Counted from the stretch's first letter, positions 14,671 through 23,681 are shown. The stretch is 26,263 nt of DNA from CAVLCC01 sp963624975 (GCA_963624975.1 CAVFRF010000029.1:1-26263); one strand, 5' to 3'. Notes: a model not told the origin generated them from the letters alone. Numbers and translations are program-made.

Positions 14671-16737
14671 CTACCTGACGAAATTGACCAGCGCGCGTAT
14701 CACGTCCTTCGTGCTGAACGGCTTGCCGATATGGTCGTTCATGCCGGCGTCCAGGCAGGCCTGCTTGTCTTCGGTGAAGGCGTTGGCGGTCATCGCGATG
14801 ATGGGCACGTCCTGGGCATCTGGCCTCGACATCGAGCGGATTTCCCTCGTGGCCTCGATGCCGTCCATCACCGGCATCATCATGTCCATGAACACGAAGT
14901 CGAAGGTGTAGGGCTGCGAGCTCTCGAAGATATCGACTGCTTCCTGCCCGTTCTTGGCGCAGGTGATCGCGAGATCCATCTCCTCCAGCATCACGTAGGC
15001 GATTTCCATGTTGATGTCGTTGTCTTCCACCAGCAGGGCCTTGCGACCGGCCAGGTCGATGCTATCGGGCAGATTGTCCACCGCCTCGTTCTGCACGTAG
15101 CTGCCGTCCAACTCGAACCCCAGCACGATCCGGATGGTGGTGCCCACGTTCTCCTTGCTCTTGAGGTCTATCGTGCCGTCCATCTTGCCCACGATCTCTT
15201 TCACGATCGAAAGCCCCAGGCCCGAACCCGAGAAGCTCGTGACGCTGGCCTTGCCCTCCTGCGTGAACGGCTCGAAGGCACGCTTCTGGAACTCCTCGCT
15301 CATGCCCACGCCGGTGTCTTCGCACACGAACTCGTAGGTCGCGCGAGCACCGTCGCACTTCAGCTCGTTGCAGTAGAGCCTTATGCTGCCTCCGGCGTGG
15401 TTGTACTTCACGGCGTTGGACGCGAGGTTCATGAGCACGCGGTTGAGATGCACCGGGCTTCCCATGAGGTAGCGGTGGGTGATGTGGGTGTCCTTGCGTC
15501 CGCCCAGAAATTCGATGCTGTTGCGCCTGGCGTTGGACTCCACGATGGGCAGGGTGTTGAGCAGCAGCTTGCCTAGGTCGAACGTCTTGTGCTCCAGCTC
15601 TATCTCGCCCGACTCCATCTTGCCCACGTCCAGCACGTTGTTCACGATGGTGAGCAGGTAGTCCGAGGAACGCGCTATCTTGTCCATGCACTCCTCGTAC
15701 TTGGCCCTGTTGCCCTTGTTGCGGTCCATGATGCGCAGCATGCCGATGATGCCGTTTAAGGGCGTGCGGATATCGTGGCTCATGCGGCGCAGGAAGTTGG
15801 TCTTCGAGACGTTGGCCTTCTCGGCTTCGATCGCCGCCTGTCTGAGCCTCTCGAGGTAGTCAAGCTCCTTCTGCTTCTCGGCGGTGATGTTGCGCGCCAC
15901 GAACAGCACCGAGGTGGCGTGTCCTTTCTCGTCGCGGCTCTTGGCCACGAAGCGCCCTTCGAAATATCCGCCGTCGGGGGTCTTGTACTCGATTCCGAGG
16001 GTGTCGGTGCTCTCGAGGCGCTCCTCCACCGTGAAGGGGTTGAGAAACTCGCGCATCTCGCCGCGCATGTCCTCGTGGATGGCATGGGCGATCAGCAGCT
16101 CCATGATCTTGTCGAACGTGAAGCTCGACTGATGCTGCTTGATGCCCGCGAGTATCTCGGGGCACTTCACGATCTTGAAGTCGAAGGTCCCAAGGTCGCC
16201 GTCCACTATCGTGGAATAGATGTCGGAAAGCGCGCTGATGGTCTCAGATCGCTCGGAGGCCAGCGCATGCTGCATGCGTTCTTCTTCGTAGAGCTTCTGC
16301 AGCGAGTCGCGCTCCTCCTTGTTGCCCATGTTCCTGAAGACGCTCTCGCGGATGTTGCACACCAGGCATGCGCAGCATCCCGGCTGCCCTGCCGGGTAGG
16401 CCTCGATGTGCAGGTAACGGTCGGCTTCTTCCGAGATATCGGTAACGCTGAAGCTCTTGCCCTCGTACGCCGCCTCGTGGTAGTTCTCGATCCACTTGCG
16501 GCTCTTGTCGGGGAACAGCTCGCCGTATCTGCGGCCTACCATGTCGTCGACCTGCATTCCCTCGAGCTGGGCCAGGATGTCGTTGACCTGAACGAAAGTC
16601 CAGTCCACCGGCTTTCCGGCATCGTCCAGGTCCACGTGGATGATGCAGAACCCGTTGGGCTTGTTCTCGATGGCTTCCGGGGCGGAGTCGAGATGGGTGC
16701 GCGAAGCCGAGGCTTCGATGTTAGGCGTGTTGGACAC
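14671..16737 (-). CDS. Soluble PAS-hybrid histidine kinase (kinase A)
   Basis: A 688-residue kinase without signal peptide or membrane helices. Domains: an N-terminal PAS (about 25-135) with a Cys cluster (Cys121, 122, 124, 127), a coiled stretch, a second PAS-like domain (about 165-285) ending in the ARNITAEKQ PAC signature, HisKA with His321 (RRMSHDIRTPLNG), an ATPase domain (NAVKYN, EDTGVGM, SGSGLGLS), and a C-terminal receiver (about 565-688) with Glu571-Asp572, phospho-acceptor Asp618 and Lys672. It likely senses a cytoplasmic signal and relays phosphate to its own receiver; an HPt partner is not in the window. The start is GTG at 16735-16737 with an upstream GGGAAG. It is a close paralogue of the next kinase, and its stop is followed by a strong terminator. 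Confidence 0.9.
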   Translation of the reverse strand: MSNTPNIEASASRTHLDSAPEAIENKPNGFCIIHVDLDDAGKPVDWTFVQVNDILAQLEGMQVDDMVGRRYGELFPDKSRKWIENYHEAAYEGKSFSVTDISEEADRYLHIEAYPAGQPGCCACLVCNIRESVFRNMGNKEERDSLQKLYEEERMQHALASERSETISALSDIYSTIVDGDLGTFDFKIVKCPEILAGIKQHQSSFTFDKIMELLIAHAIHEDMRGEMREFLNPFTVEERLESTDTLGIEYKTPDGGYFEGRFVAKSRDEKGHATSVLFVARNITAEKQKELDYLERLRQAAIEAEKANVSKTNFLRRMSHDIRTPLNGIIGMLRIMDRNKGNRAKYEECMDKIARSSDYLLTIVNNVLDVGKMESGEIELEHKTFDLGKLLLNTLPIVESNARRNSIEFLGGRKDTHITHRYLMGSPVHLNRVLMNLASNAVKYNHAGGSIRLYCNELKCDGARATYEFVCEDTGVGMSEEFQKRAFEPFTQEGKASVTSFSGSGLGLSIVKEIVGKMDGTIDLKSKENVGTTIRIVLGFELDGSYVQNEAVDNLPDSIDLAGRKALLVEDNDINMEIAYVMLEEMDLAITCAKNGQEAVDIFESSQPYTFDFVFMDMMMPVMDGIEATREIRSMSRPDAQDVPIIAMTANAFTEDKQACLDAGMNDHIGKPFSTKDVIRALVNFVR

Positions 16738-16842
16738 GTTGTCTTCTTCCCAGTGCAGAGGGCGCCTCGGCGGCGCGAGAGTCGTATGCTCTTATTCTAG
16801 TTCACGATGCCGGCTTTCTGGCGCACAACTTTACCCGCTCGA

Positions 16843-19314
16843 CTACCCCTCGAGAAAGTTCGCCACGACCTTCACGACCTCGGAAGGCTCGACCGGCTTG
16901 CCGATATGGTCGTTCATGCCGGCGTCCAGGCAGGCCTGCTTGTCTTCGGCGAAGGCGTTGGCCGTCATGGCGATGATGGGCACGCTGCCCGCGTCCACTC
17001 GCCTCATCTCCCTGATAGCGCGCGTGGCGCTCAGGCCGTCCATCACCGGCATCATCACGTCCATGAACACGAAGTCGAACGCGTAGGGCTTCGACTCGCC
17101 GAATGCATCCACGGCTGCCCTTCCGTTGTCGGCGCACACGACCGAAAGCCCAAGGTCTTCCAGCATGATGCGGGCGATTTCCATGTTGATCTCGTTGTCT
17201 TCCACCAGCAGCGCGCGCATGCCCGTGAGGTCGAGCGTCTCCGGCACCTCGCTGGCATCCCTGGTCTGCTCGTGGTTCTTGTCCAGCTGGAAAGGTATCA
17301 CGATGCGAATGGTGGTGCCCACGTTCTCCTTGCTCTTGAGGTCTATGGTGCCGCCCATCTTGGTCACGATGTCCTTCACGATGGAAAGGCCCAGCCCCGA
17401 ACCCGAGAAGCCGGTGGTGGTCTGCTTGCCCTCGCGGGACAGCGGCTCGAACGCCCGCTTCTGGAACTCCTCGCCCATGCCCAGCCCGGTGTCTTCGCAC
17501 ACGAACTCGTACTCGGCAATCTCGCCTTCGCTTCTCAGCTCGTTGCAGTATATCTTCATGCTGCCACCGCGGCGGTTGTACTTCACCGCGTTGGACGCGA
17601 TGTTCATGAGCACGCGGTTGAGATGGGTCGGGCTTCCCACGATGTAGCGGTGCACGATGTGCGTGTCGTCGCGCCCGCCCTCGAACAGCACGCTATGCTG
17701 GCTGGCGTTGGTGGCCACGATCGGCAGCGTGCTGAGCAGCAGCTGGCCCAGGTCGAACGGCTTGTGCTCCAGCTCGATGCCGCCCGACTCCATCTTGCTC
17801 ACCTCCAGCACGTCGTTGACGATGGACAGCAGGTAGTCCGACGAGCGCACGATCTTCTCCATGCACTCCTCGTACATGGCCTTGTCGCCCTTGTTGCGGT
17901 CCATGATGCGCAGCATGCCGATGATGCCGTTCAGGGGCGTTCGGATGTCGTGGCTCATACGGCGGAGGAAGTCGGTCTTGGAACGGTTGGCCCTGTCGGC
18001 CTCGTCCGCCGCCGACTTGAGCTGCGCCATATAGTCCAGCTCGCGCTTCTTCTCCTCGGTGAACTCCCTCGCGAGGAACAGCACCTTCTCGACATGCCCT
18101 GCCTCGTCGCGGTTCAGCACCACGAACCTGCCCTTGCGCCACTTGCCGTCCTGCGTCGCATAGTCCATAAAGACAGACCTAGCCTGCCCGATGCGTTCGT
18201 CCAAGGTGCCGAAGTCCAAGAACGCCCGCGCCTCTTCGCGCATGTCGGTTCGAATCAGGCTGTCCACCACCATGTTCGCCACAGAGTCGGCGTTGCCCAC
18301 GTCATTGAAGTCGAGCATGCCCCTCATCTCGTCGGAACACTTGACGATCTTGTACTCGTGCGTGCGCAGGTCGCCCATCACGATCAGCGCGCAGATCACC
18401 GAGAGGCCGTCCACGACCTCCAAGCGCTCCTCGGCCACCCGCCAGGCGTGGTCGCGCTCGGCTTCCTCGTCGATGCACCTCGACAGCGAGATGCTCCGGA
18501 TCGCGTTGTCGGAGCACTCGGCGCACACCACGAAGGTGTCCATGAAGTGCACCTTGCCATCGATTCCGTTCTGCCAATGGCGCAGCTCGATGGTGTCCTG
18601 CCCGTTCCGGAAGGCATCGATCACAGCCTGGCGGTTGAACAGCTCCCAGAACCTCTTGGCCTCTTCAGGATCCGGCAGCGTGGATGCGCCACCGCGGATC
18701 ATGTCGTCGATGTTGTCGAATCCCACGGCCCTCTTGTTGAGGAAGCTCTCGTACTCGATCAGCTCGTAGCTGTCGTTGAGGTAATCCACTTCTATGACGA
18801 GCGGGAAGTTGAAGCCCATGATCTTGGAGTATTCCTGGACGATCATGTTGCGGCGATGCTCGTCCTCGTACGCCGCGATGAGGGATTCCCTCTCCTTCTG
18901 GCGCGCATGGGCGTCTTCGATGGCCTCTTCGATGTCGTAAAGCACGCATGCGCAGTACCCCACTTTGCCCACAGGGTACACGTCGACGTGGATGACCTTG
19001 CCCAGCTCCCTGGAAGAATCGTCGAAGCAATACGGCTTGCCATGGTAGGCCGCGTCGTAGTGGAGCTGTATCCTGTCGCGGCTTCTCTCGGGGAAAAGCT
19101 CGAAGAAGGTGTGGCCCGTCATCTCTTCCGGCGTATGGCCTTCGAACCTGGCCAGGTAGTCGTTGACGTAGACGTATGTCCAGTCCACGGGCTCGCCGTT
19201 GCCGTCGAGGTCTATGCGAACGACGCAAAACCCCACGGGGTTTGCGCTCGCGTCCTGAAAATCGAACGCGTTGGACAACAATGTTTCCGTCACGACGGGC
19301 TCGCCTTCTTCCAC
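16843..19314 (-). CDS. Soluble multi-PAS hybrid histidine kinase (kinase B)
   Basis: An 823-residue paralogue of the downstream kinase. It shares the N-terminal PAS (about 24-130), the PAS next to the kinase core (about 295-420), HisKA with His455, the ATPase domain (NAVKYN, EDTGLGM, SGSGLGLS) and the receiver with Glu705-Asp706, Asp752 and Lys806. It has an extra, PAS-sized block at about 160-290 that kinase A lacks. No membrane segment is seen. The start is a GTG at 19312-19314; the frame is open to 19350 but has no other start codon and no Shine-Dalgarno sequence, so initiation may depend on the upstream cotH-like gene 64 bases away. The intergenic gap to kinase A (105 bp) holds only a weak hairpin. 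Function is signal relay; signal and target are unknown. Confidence 0.9.
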   Translation of the reverse strand: MEEGEPVVTETLLSNAFDFQDASANPVGFCVVRIDLDGNGEPVDWTYVYVNDYLARFEGHTPEEMTGHTFFELFPERSRDRIQLHYDAAYHGKPYCFDDSSRELGKVIHVDVYPVGKVGYCACVLYDIEEAIEDAHARQKERESLIAAYEDEHRRNMIVQEYSKIMGFNFPLVIEVDYLNDSYELIEYESFLNKRAVGFDNIDDMIRGGASTLPDPEEAKRFWELFNRQAVIDAFRNGQDTIELRHWQNGIDGKVHFMDTFVVCAECSDNAIRSISLSRCIDEEAERDHAWRVAEERLEVVDGLSVICALIVMGDLRTHEYKIVKCSDEMRGMLDFNDVGNADSVANMVVDSLIRTDMREEARAFLDFGTLDERIGQARSVFMDYATQDGKWRKGRFVVLNRDEAGHVEKVLFLAREFTEEKKRELDYMAQLKSAADEADRANRSKTDFLRRMSHDIRTPLNGIIGMLRIMDRNKGDKAMYEECMEKIVRSSDYLLSIVNDVLEVSKMESGGIELEHKPFDLGQLLLSTLPIVATNASQHSVLFEGGRDDTHIVHRYIVGSPTHLNRVLMNIASNAVKYNRRGGSMKIYCNELRSEGEIAEYEFVCEDTGLGMGEEFQKRAFEPLSREGKQTTTGFSGSGLGLSIVKDIVTKMGGTIDLKSKENVGTTIRIVIPFQLDKNHEQTRDASEVPETLDLTGMRALLVEDNEINMEIARIMLEDLGLSVVCADNGRAAVDAFGESKPYAFDFVFMDVMMPVMDGLSATRAIREMRRVDAGSVPIIAMTANAFAEDKQACLDAGMNDHIGKPVEPSEVVKVVANFLEG

Positions 19315-19378
19315 ATCGAGGCTCGAGGCGCTGTATTCGCAAGATGCGTCTTAGCTGTTTTTCGCAATCTGCACCATG

Positions 19379-21943
19379 TTAGCAGTTTGCCTCGATCCAG
19401 TCGATGCGCTGGTTGACCCAGTCTGCGACCTCCTCGTAGGTCTTGTCCACGTTCCAGTCGTAGAGCCAGTTGTAGGCAAGAAAGTCCGGGCTGCCAACGA
19501 GGAGGCCTTCAAGCTTCCATACGATGTCGTTGCCCTTGAGCGATGCCCGGCATGCCTCCATCGCGTCGGCGAAATCGCCTCCGTTGAGATACTCGCGCAG
19601 AATGGCGATTGCCTCCGCCGCCGTGTCCTCGATGGCACGACTCGCATAGGGATCGTTCAAAAAGCTGGTCGCAAGCCCCATCGTACGGGTGTACCACCCG
19701 CTGGCTTCGGGTCCCGCATGCCCCACGCCGCAGCTTCGGTCGAAATCCCACGCGGGACCGAAGTAGATCGGCGACGCAGAGCCGTCCGCTCCATCGGAGT
19801 CCTTGTACAGGAAGTTCGATGCAAACGTGAGCCCGTCGCTGTTCTTGAGAAGCTCGTTTACCCAGTAGAGCCTTGCAAGCGAATCCACGTCGAGAAGCTC
19901 TGCCGTGGTCATGCCGGCACGCGAGCTTCCGCGCAGGTCCGGCACCACGCCGTTGTTGTTGAAGGCGTCGAACAGATCCTGGATCAGGCAGCTCATGTAG
20001 TCGGCCTCTTCGTAGGACCACACTTCGGGCGACTTGCACACGAAATGCTGGTATGCGTATCCATCCCACACGTAGAACCAGGAGCTTTCCTGCGCGTATC
20101 GCTCGTCCTGCTCGATCAGGTATCCGCCGCTGATGTCGGAGGGATTGCTCAGACCCTCCCCATAGGAGATCTCCATCCCGTACGAGTTGAGGCCCTTCAC
20201 CACACTGGCTTCGTCGATGTTGGGGTTGAGCTGTTCGGTGGAATCCTCGAGGTCCTCGATGTCCACGCGGCCGCTTCCCACCTGCACTTTCTCGCACAGC
20301 AAATAGGTTCCGCGGTACTCGCCATCGTAGTAGAAGTCCACCATGGCGCAATCGATGGCACTCGACAAGCCAAGGAGCTTAGCATACGAGTACGCGAGGA
20401 GGTTCTTGGACGACGACCCGTCGTATTCGTCCGAGATCAGCAGCCAGGTCTTGGACTTGTTGGCTTTGTCGCCCGTCTGCAACAGATCCGTTTTCTTGTC
20501 GAGCTTGATCTGGAACGGCTTCTTCTTGAAGTTCGACCACGAGGAGTTGCCGCGGCCCTTGATCTGCGAGAGCTTGCCGTCGTAGATGGATTCGCCGTCG
20601 GAGGCCACCACGTCGACGGTTCCCTTTGCCGAGTTGGAGTGATCGGGCGACGACTCGACCCATGTGCGGCCGTGTTCTTCCGGGTCTTCGCTAACCACGA
20701 AGATCGACGTGAGGTTGGCCGACTTCACGATGTAGAGGTTGCTGAACGCGTTGCCCTCGAGGTCGCGCACCACGAAGCTCGCAAGGTCCTCGAGCGCTTC
20801 GGAGAAGTAGTCGGAGATTGCGAACTTCGTGCCGCTCTTCACTATGGAGGCGTTCGAGCCGATTGCGATGTCTTTACCTAACGCGAGATATGTGCTGCTG
20901 CTCGTGGCGTGCGAGGGCAGCGCGAGCGCGTAGTCGCCATAGCCCAGGGCAACGGGCACGATAGCGTTGTCGCCGCATGTCAGACTCGCGATGGTTTCGG
21001 CCTTGCCCGGATAGGTGAAGTGCCAGCGCTGGGCCGTCGTGTCGTTGGAATAGCCGACCTGCACCAAGGTGGAGTTGGATGCCTCGGCGTTTTCGACTTC
21101 CAGCGCAAGAGCGGTCGAGAGGGCCGACACCAGCTTGAACGCCTGGCCGCAGGGCACCGCGATCCACTTTTGCGCCTTGGTACCGTTGGAAGCGTGGAGC
21201 TGCACCTTGGTTCCATCCTTTGCGCTTCCCGATTGCACATCGAGCACCATGCCCGTCTTCACGTGCGTGAACGTGACGTAGCCCTTCGAGTCGTGAGAGA
21301 CCCTCCACAGCTGCGAGAGCGTTTCGTTGGCGTTGTAGACCTGCACGGCCGTCGCGTTGCCAGAGCCTTGGCCGGAGGCATCCAGCACGAGCTTGATCAG
21401 CAGGTCCGAACGGATGGCGTACACGTCGTCGGGCAACGCGTCGGCGTACTGTTTGGCGAGCTTGTCGGCATAGCTTACGAAGGCCGACGTGCTAGAGATG
21501 CCGGTCAGATCAGGCGATGTCGCGGGGGGGGCGCTGGGCGAGTCCTCGAGCGGCTCACCGGGAGACTCGTCGTCCGATGCTGGAAGAGTCGATGAGCTGC
21601 CACCTTGCGACGGAGCGGCTGGGGCTTTTGCGGCATCGGGATTGTCGTTGCCGACGAGGTCGTCGACAAGATCTTCCACAGCGCCATCGCTCGCAGCACC
21701 ATCACCTGCAACGGTATCGTTCGCAACGGTATCGCTTGCATCATCACAAACTCCCGCGAACCCCGTCGGAACAGTCAAGTCTGCTTCCGCCGAGTCTTGA
21801 TTCACAAGCACGTTGTCCGCGCCTTTGATACTCTGCGACGAATCCTCGATGGCGCAGGCCATCGAGGGCAAGCCGAACAGCATCGCACCCAGAAACGCCA
21901 AAAAGAATATAGGCGTAGCTATGGCCTTCGCAATAGAACGCAT
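19379..21943 (-). CDS. Secreted ricin-type lectin / CotH-kinase protein
   Basis: An 854-residue exported protein. Signal peptide 1-31 (cleavage after ACA), an acidic Asp/Ser/Ala/Pro-rich stretch to about 145, then a ricin-B beta-trefoil (about 175-310) with three Q-x-W motifs at 211-213, 258-260 and 305-307. A CotH-kinase domain follows (about 440-780): the glycine-loop motif KGRGNSSW at 462-469, KTWLLISDEYDGSSSKN, DGEYRGTYLLCEKV, GGYLIEQDERY, and the catalytic WDFD at 732-735. CotH enzymes are atypical protein kinases first known from spore coats. Here the lectin domain and export signal suggest a cell-surface or glycan-targeted kinase. The ATG at 21943 (GGGGG just upstream) is preferred over the one at 21961, which has no ribosome site. 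A run of eight C on the coding strand (21524-21531) lies in the linker. No cell-wall sorting motif is seen at the C-terminus. Confidence 0.88.
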   Translation of the reverse strand: MRSIAKAIATPIFFLAFLGAMLFGLPSMACAIEDSSQSIKGADNVLVNQDSAEADLTVPTGFAGVCDDASDTVANDTVAGDGAASDGAVEDLVDDLVGNDNPDAAKAPAAPSQGGSSSTLPASDDESPGEPLEDSPSAPPATSPDLTGISSTSAFVSYADKLAKQYADALPDDVYAIRSDLLIKLVLDASGQGSGNATAVQVYNANETLSQLWRVSHDSKGYVTFTHVKTGMVLDVQSGSAKDGTKVQLHASNGTKAQKWIAVPCGQAFKLVSALSTALALEVENAEASNSTLVQVGYSNDTTAQRWHFTYPGKAETIASLTCGDNAIVPVALGYGDYALALPSHATSSSTYLALGKDIAIGSNASIVKSGTKFAISDYFSEALEDLASFVVRDLEGNAFSNLYIVKSANLTSIFVVSEDPEEHGRTWVESSPDHSNSAKGTVDVVASDGESIYDGKLSQIKGRGNSSWSNFKKKPFQIKLDKKTDLLQTGDKANKSKTWLLISDEYDGSSSKNLLAYSYAKLLGLSSAIDCAMVDFYYDGEYRGTYLLCEKVQVGSGRVDIEDLEDSTEQLNPNIDEASVVKGLNSYGMEISYGEGLSNPSDISGGYLIEQDERYAQESSWFYVWDGYAYQHFVCKSPEVWSYEEADYMSCLIQDLFDAFNNNGVVPDLRGSSRAGMTTAELLDVDSLARLYWVNELLKNSDGLTFASNFLYKDSDGADGSASPIYFGPAWDFDRSCGVGHAGPEASGWYTRTMGLATSFLNDPYASRAIEDTAAEAIAILREYLNGGDFADAMEACRASLKGNDIVWKLEGLLVGSPDFLAYNWLYDWNVDKTYEEVADWVNQRIDWIEANC

Positions 21944-21973
21944 AGAACCCCCATCTTGCATGATGTGTGATAG

Positions 21974-22054
21974 CCGCCTGCCAAGCGGCTATCTCGATCA
22001 CCGTTTGCCATCCGGCAACCTCGAGTACCGCCTGCCAAACGGCACTCCTGCTGC
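21974..22054. repeat. Three tandem 27-bp imperfect repeats
   Basis: Units at 21974-22000, 22001-22027 and 22028-22054 share the pattern CCG(C/T)(C/T)TGCCA..CGGC and each contains a small self-complementary stem (TGCC/GGCA or GCCGC/GCGGC). They lie just upstream of the cotH-like gene, in its probable leader. A plus-strand reading would give a 9-residue RLPSG repeat, but no convincing gene contains it. Confidence 0.7.
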
Positions 22055-22214
22055 GCCCGCGGACCCCTTCCGCCGCGCAGACTTATCCATTTTAGCAAAA
22101 ATCCGTTGGTTCCACGTTGGAAGGCATGTTTTGAGCTTCGCTTCTCGCATCAACATTGCCGTCTAAATATGCGCGGGGTTTCGCACTTGTCCGAAAGCCT
22201 ATATTCGAATGAAG

Positions 22215-22252
22215 GGTTTGGCAAAACCGCGGCTCGAAGAGGCCGCTTCGAG
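22215..22252 (+). other. Two hairpins in the leader of the CLC gene
   Basis: GGTTT-GGCA-AAACC (22215-22228) and CTCGAAG-6 bases-CTTCGAG (22233-22252) form consecutive stems 18-55 bases before the ATG. No known riboswitch, including the fluoride class, is recognisable. They may only affect mRNA stability or ribosome access. Confidence 0.4.
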
Positions 22253-22269
22253 GTGGCAAGCAAGTTTAG

Positions 22270-23664
22270 ATGCAAGAGGTGTCGGCACATAGCGCGGTTG
22301 AGAGCAGAAGCCGCTTCTCGGTGGGATTGCGGCTCGTTTTGGCGGTCGCGCTTGCCAGCACGCTCACGGCGGGGGTCGTGCTTCTCTTCAGCTATATGGC
22401 CGACCGGGCCTACGACCTCTTTCTGCAATGGCCGGCGCTCGGCGCGGCGCTTCCGCTTGCAAGTCTTGCGACTTACGGCCTGTATCGCGCACTTCACGTA
22501 GATTTCTCCACATCGACGGCCGACGTAATCGAGCAGGTCAAGTCCGGCAAACACGTGTCGACACGACTAGCCCCTGCGATCTTTGCGGGAACGTGCTTGT
22601 CGGTGCTGGGTTCGGCCTCCGTGGGCAAGGAGGCCGCCGCGTTGCAGATAGGAGCATCGGTGTCATCGTGGATCGCCGGCGGCATGGAGAGCGGGGAAGC
22701 CAGCGTGCGAACGCGGCAGCTCAGACGTACGATTTCGCTTGCGGGAATGGCCAGCGCGTTCAGCATCTTGCTGGGAGCACCCGTGGCGGCGGCGCTTTTC
22801 GTATGCGAGATTTCGGGCGCGATCCTAGGCACCGCCGGCATCAAGCTCAAGCATCGACATTCTTGCGCTACTGACGCAAGCCCCGCGCCCGATGCGTCCG
22901 ACCTCGCTCGTGCAGTAGAGTTCGTGCTCATACTCGCCTCTGCTTTCTGGGCACGGATCATCGCTGTGTCTTGCGGGGCGCACGGGCTTTCTGGAGCGGT
23001 GCCCACGCTCGGCATGTCGCTCGGAACTTTCGAGCATGTCCTCGCCCTCGTGGCCGTCGAGGCCGTGGTGGGCTGCGTGTTCTGCATCGCGCTTGCTAAG
23101 GGACGTGCCGCTTTCGGCAAACTCCCAGTGTCCAAGCCGGTAGTGTTGCTGGTCGGAGGCGTGGCGTGGTTCTCCGTGGTTGTGGGATTCGGATTCACCG
23201 ACATCACCGGCACCGGCATGGCGCAGGTGTCGCAGGCGTTGGCCGGACAGGTCGACACTCCCCTGTTCGCGGGCAAGTTGCTGGCTACCGTGCTGCTGCT
23301 GAGCTGCGGTTTCAAGGGCGGAGAGATTATGCCCATGTTGTGCATCGGGTCGACGTTGGGGTGCTTTGCCGGCGGCCTTCTGGGAATGGACCCGGTATTC
23401 GCTGCCGCGCTGGGCACTGCGGCATTCATGACCGCGTGCACCAACTGCCCGCTGGCCGCGCTCGCGCTGGCGCTCGAGTGCTTCGGGGTTGGCAACGTGG
23501 CCTTCTACGTGCCGGCCATCGCGCTGGCGTTCGTGTTCACCTTGCCCGTGAGCCTCTACGGCAACGAGTGGTCGCCCCGCCGCATAGCATCGGCCGCCAA
23601 GCGCCATGTCCACATGCCGTTCGCACCCGCCGCGCTGCCCGAAACCCCCAGCATCCGCGAGTAG
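22270..23664 (+). CDS. CLC-family anion channel/antiporter, divergent motif set
   Basis: A 464-residue polytopic membrane protein with the CLC plan of many short, tilted helices. The gating-glutamate motif reads VGKEAAALQIGAS with Glu121, instead of the usual G-(K/R)-E-G-P. The region where GSGIPE normally stands reads STSTADVIEQV, and the third motif is GGEIMPML. It keeps the central glutamate and the overall helix order, so transport, probably proton-coupled, is plausible. CLC members with altered first and second motifs include fluoride/proton antiporters, but selectivity cannot be read from sequence. The ATG at 22270 has only a distant GAGGTGG; a GTG three codons on is an alternative. The barnase-like gene follows after 17 bases in the same direction and may share the transcript. 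Confidence 0.85.
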   Translation: MQEVSAHSAVESRSRFSVGLRLVLAVALASTLTAGVVLLFSYMADRAYDLFLQWPALGAALPLASLATYGLYRALHVDFSTSTADVIEQVKSGKHVSTRLAPAIFAGTCLSVLGSASVGKEAAALQIGASVSSWIAGGMESGEASVRTRQLRRTISLAGMASAFSILLGAPVAAALFVCEISGAILGTAGIKLKHRHSCATDASPAPDASDLARAVEFVLILASAFWARIIAVSCGAHGLSGAVPTLGMSLGTFEHVLALVAVEAVVGCVFCIALAKGRAAFGKLPVSKPVVLLVGGVAWFSVVVGFGFTDITGTGMAQVSQALAGQVDTPLFAGKLLATVLLLSCGFKGGEIMPMLCIGSTLGCFAGGLLGMDPVFAAALGTAAFMTACTNCPLAALALALECFGVGNVAFYVPAIALAFVFTLPVSLYGNEWSPRRIASAAKRHVHMPFAPAALPETPSIRE

Positions 23665-23681
23665 CAGGTTACCCTAATCGA

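Larger units (their letters stand above)
21944..22269. other. Divergent intergenic region between the cotH-like and CLC genes
   Basis: A 326-bp gene-free stretch. It holds the 27-bp repeats, a possible minus-strand -10 (TAAAAT, 22089-22094) for the cotH-like gene preceded by a small palindrome TTCCACGTTGGAA (22110-22122) in the -35 zone, and on the plus strand a possible -10 TATATT (22200-22205) for the CLC gene. All promoter calls here are weak and lack good -35 hexamers. Confidence 0.4.

Noticed and set aside
16807..19416. 869-residue plus-strand open frame opposite hybrid kinase B
   Set aside because: It is exactly antisense to a gene with clear kinase motifs; the translation is His/Arg/Val-rich without recognisable domains, a usual high-GC antisense artefact.
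21813..22166. Plus-strand gene encoding RLPSG nine-residue repeats
   Set aside because: No ribosome site, overlaps the start of the exported lectin-kinase antisense, and the repeats cover only three units.
22123..22269. Fluoride riboswitch ahead of the CLC gene
   Set aside because: Two hairpins exist, but the conserved fluoride-aptamer bases were not recognised.
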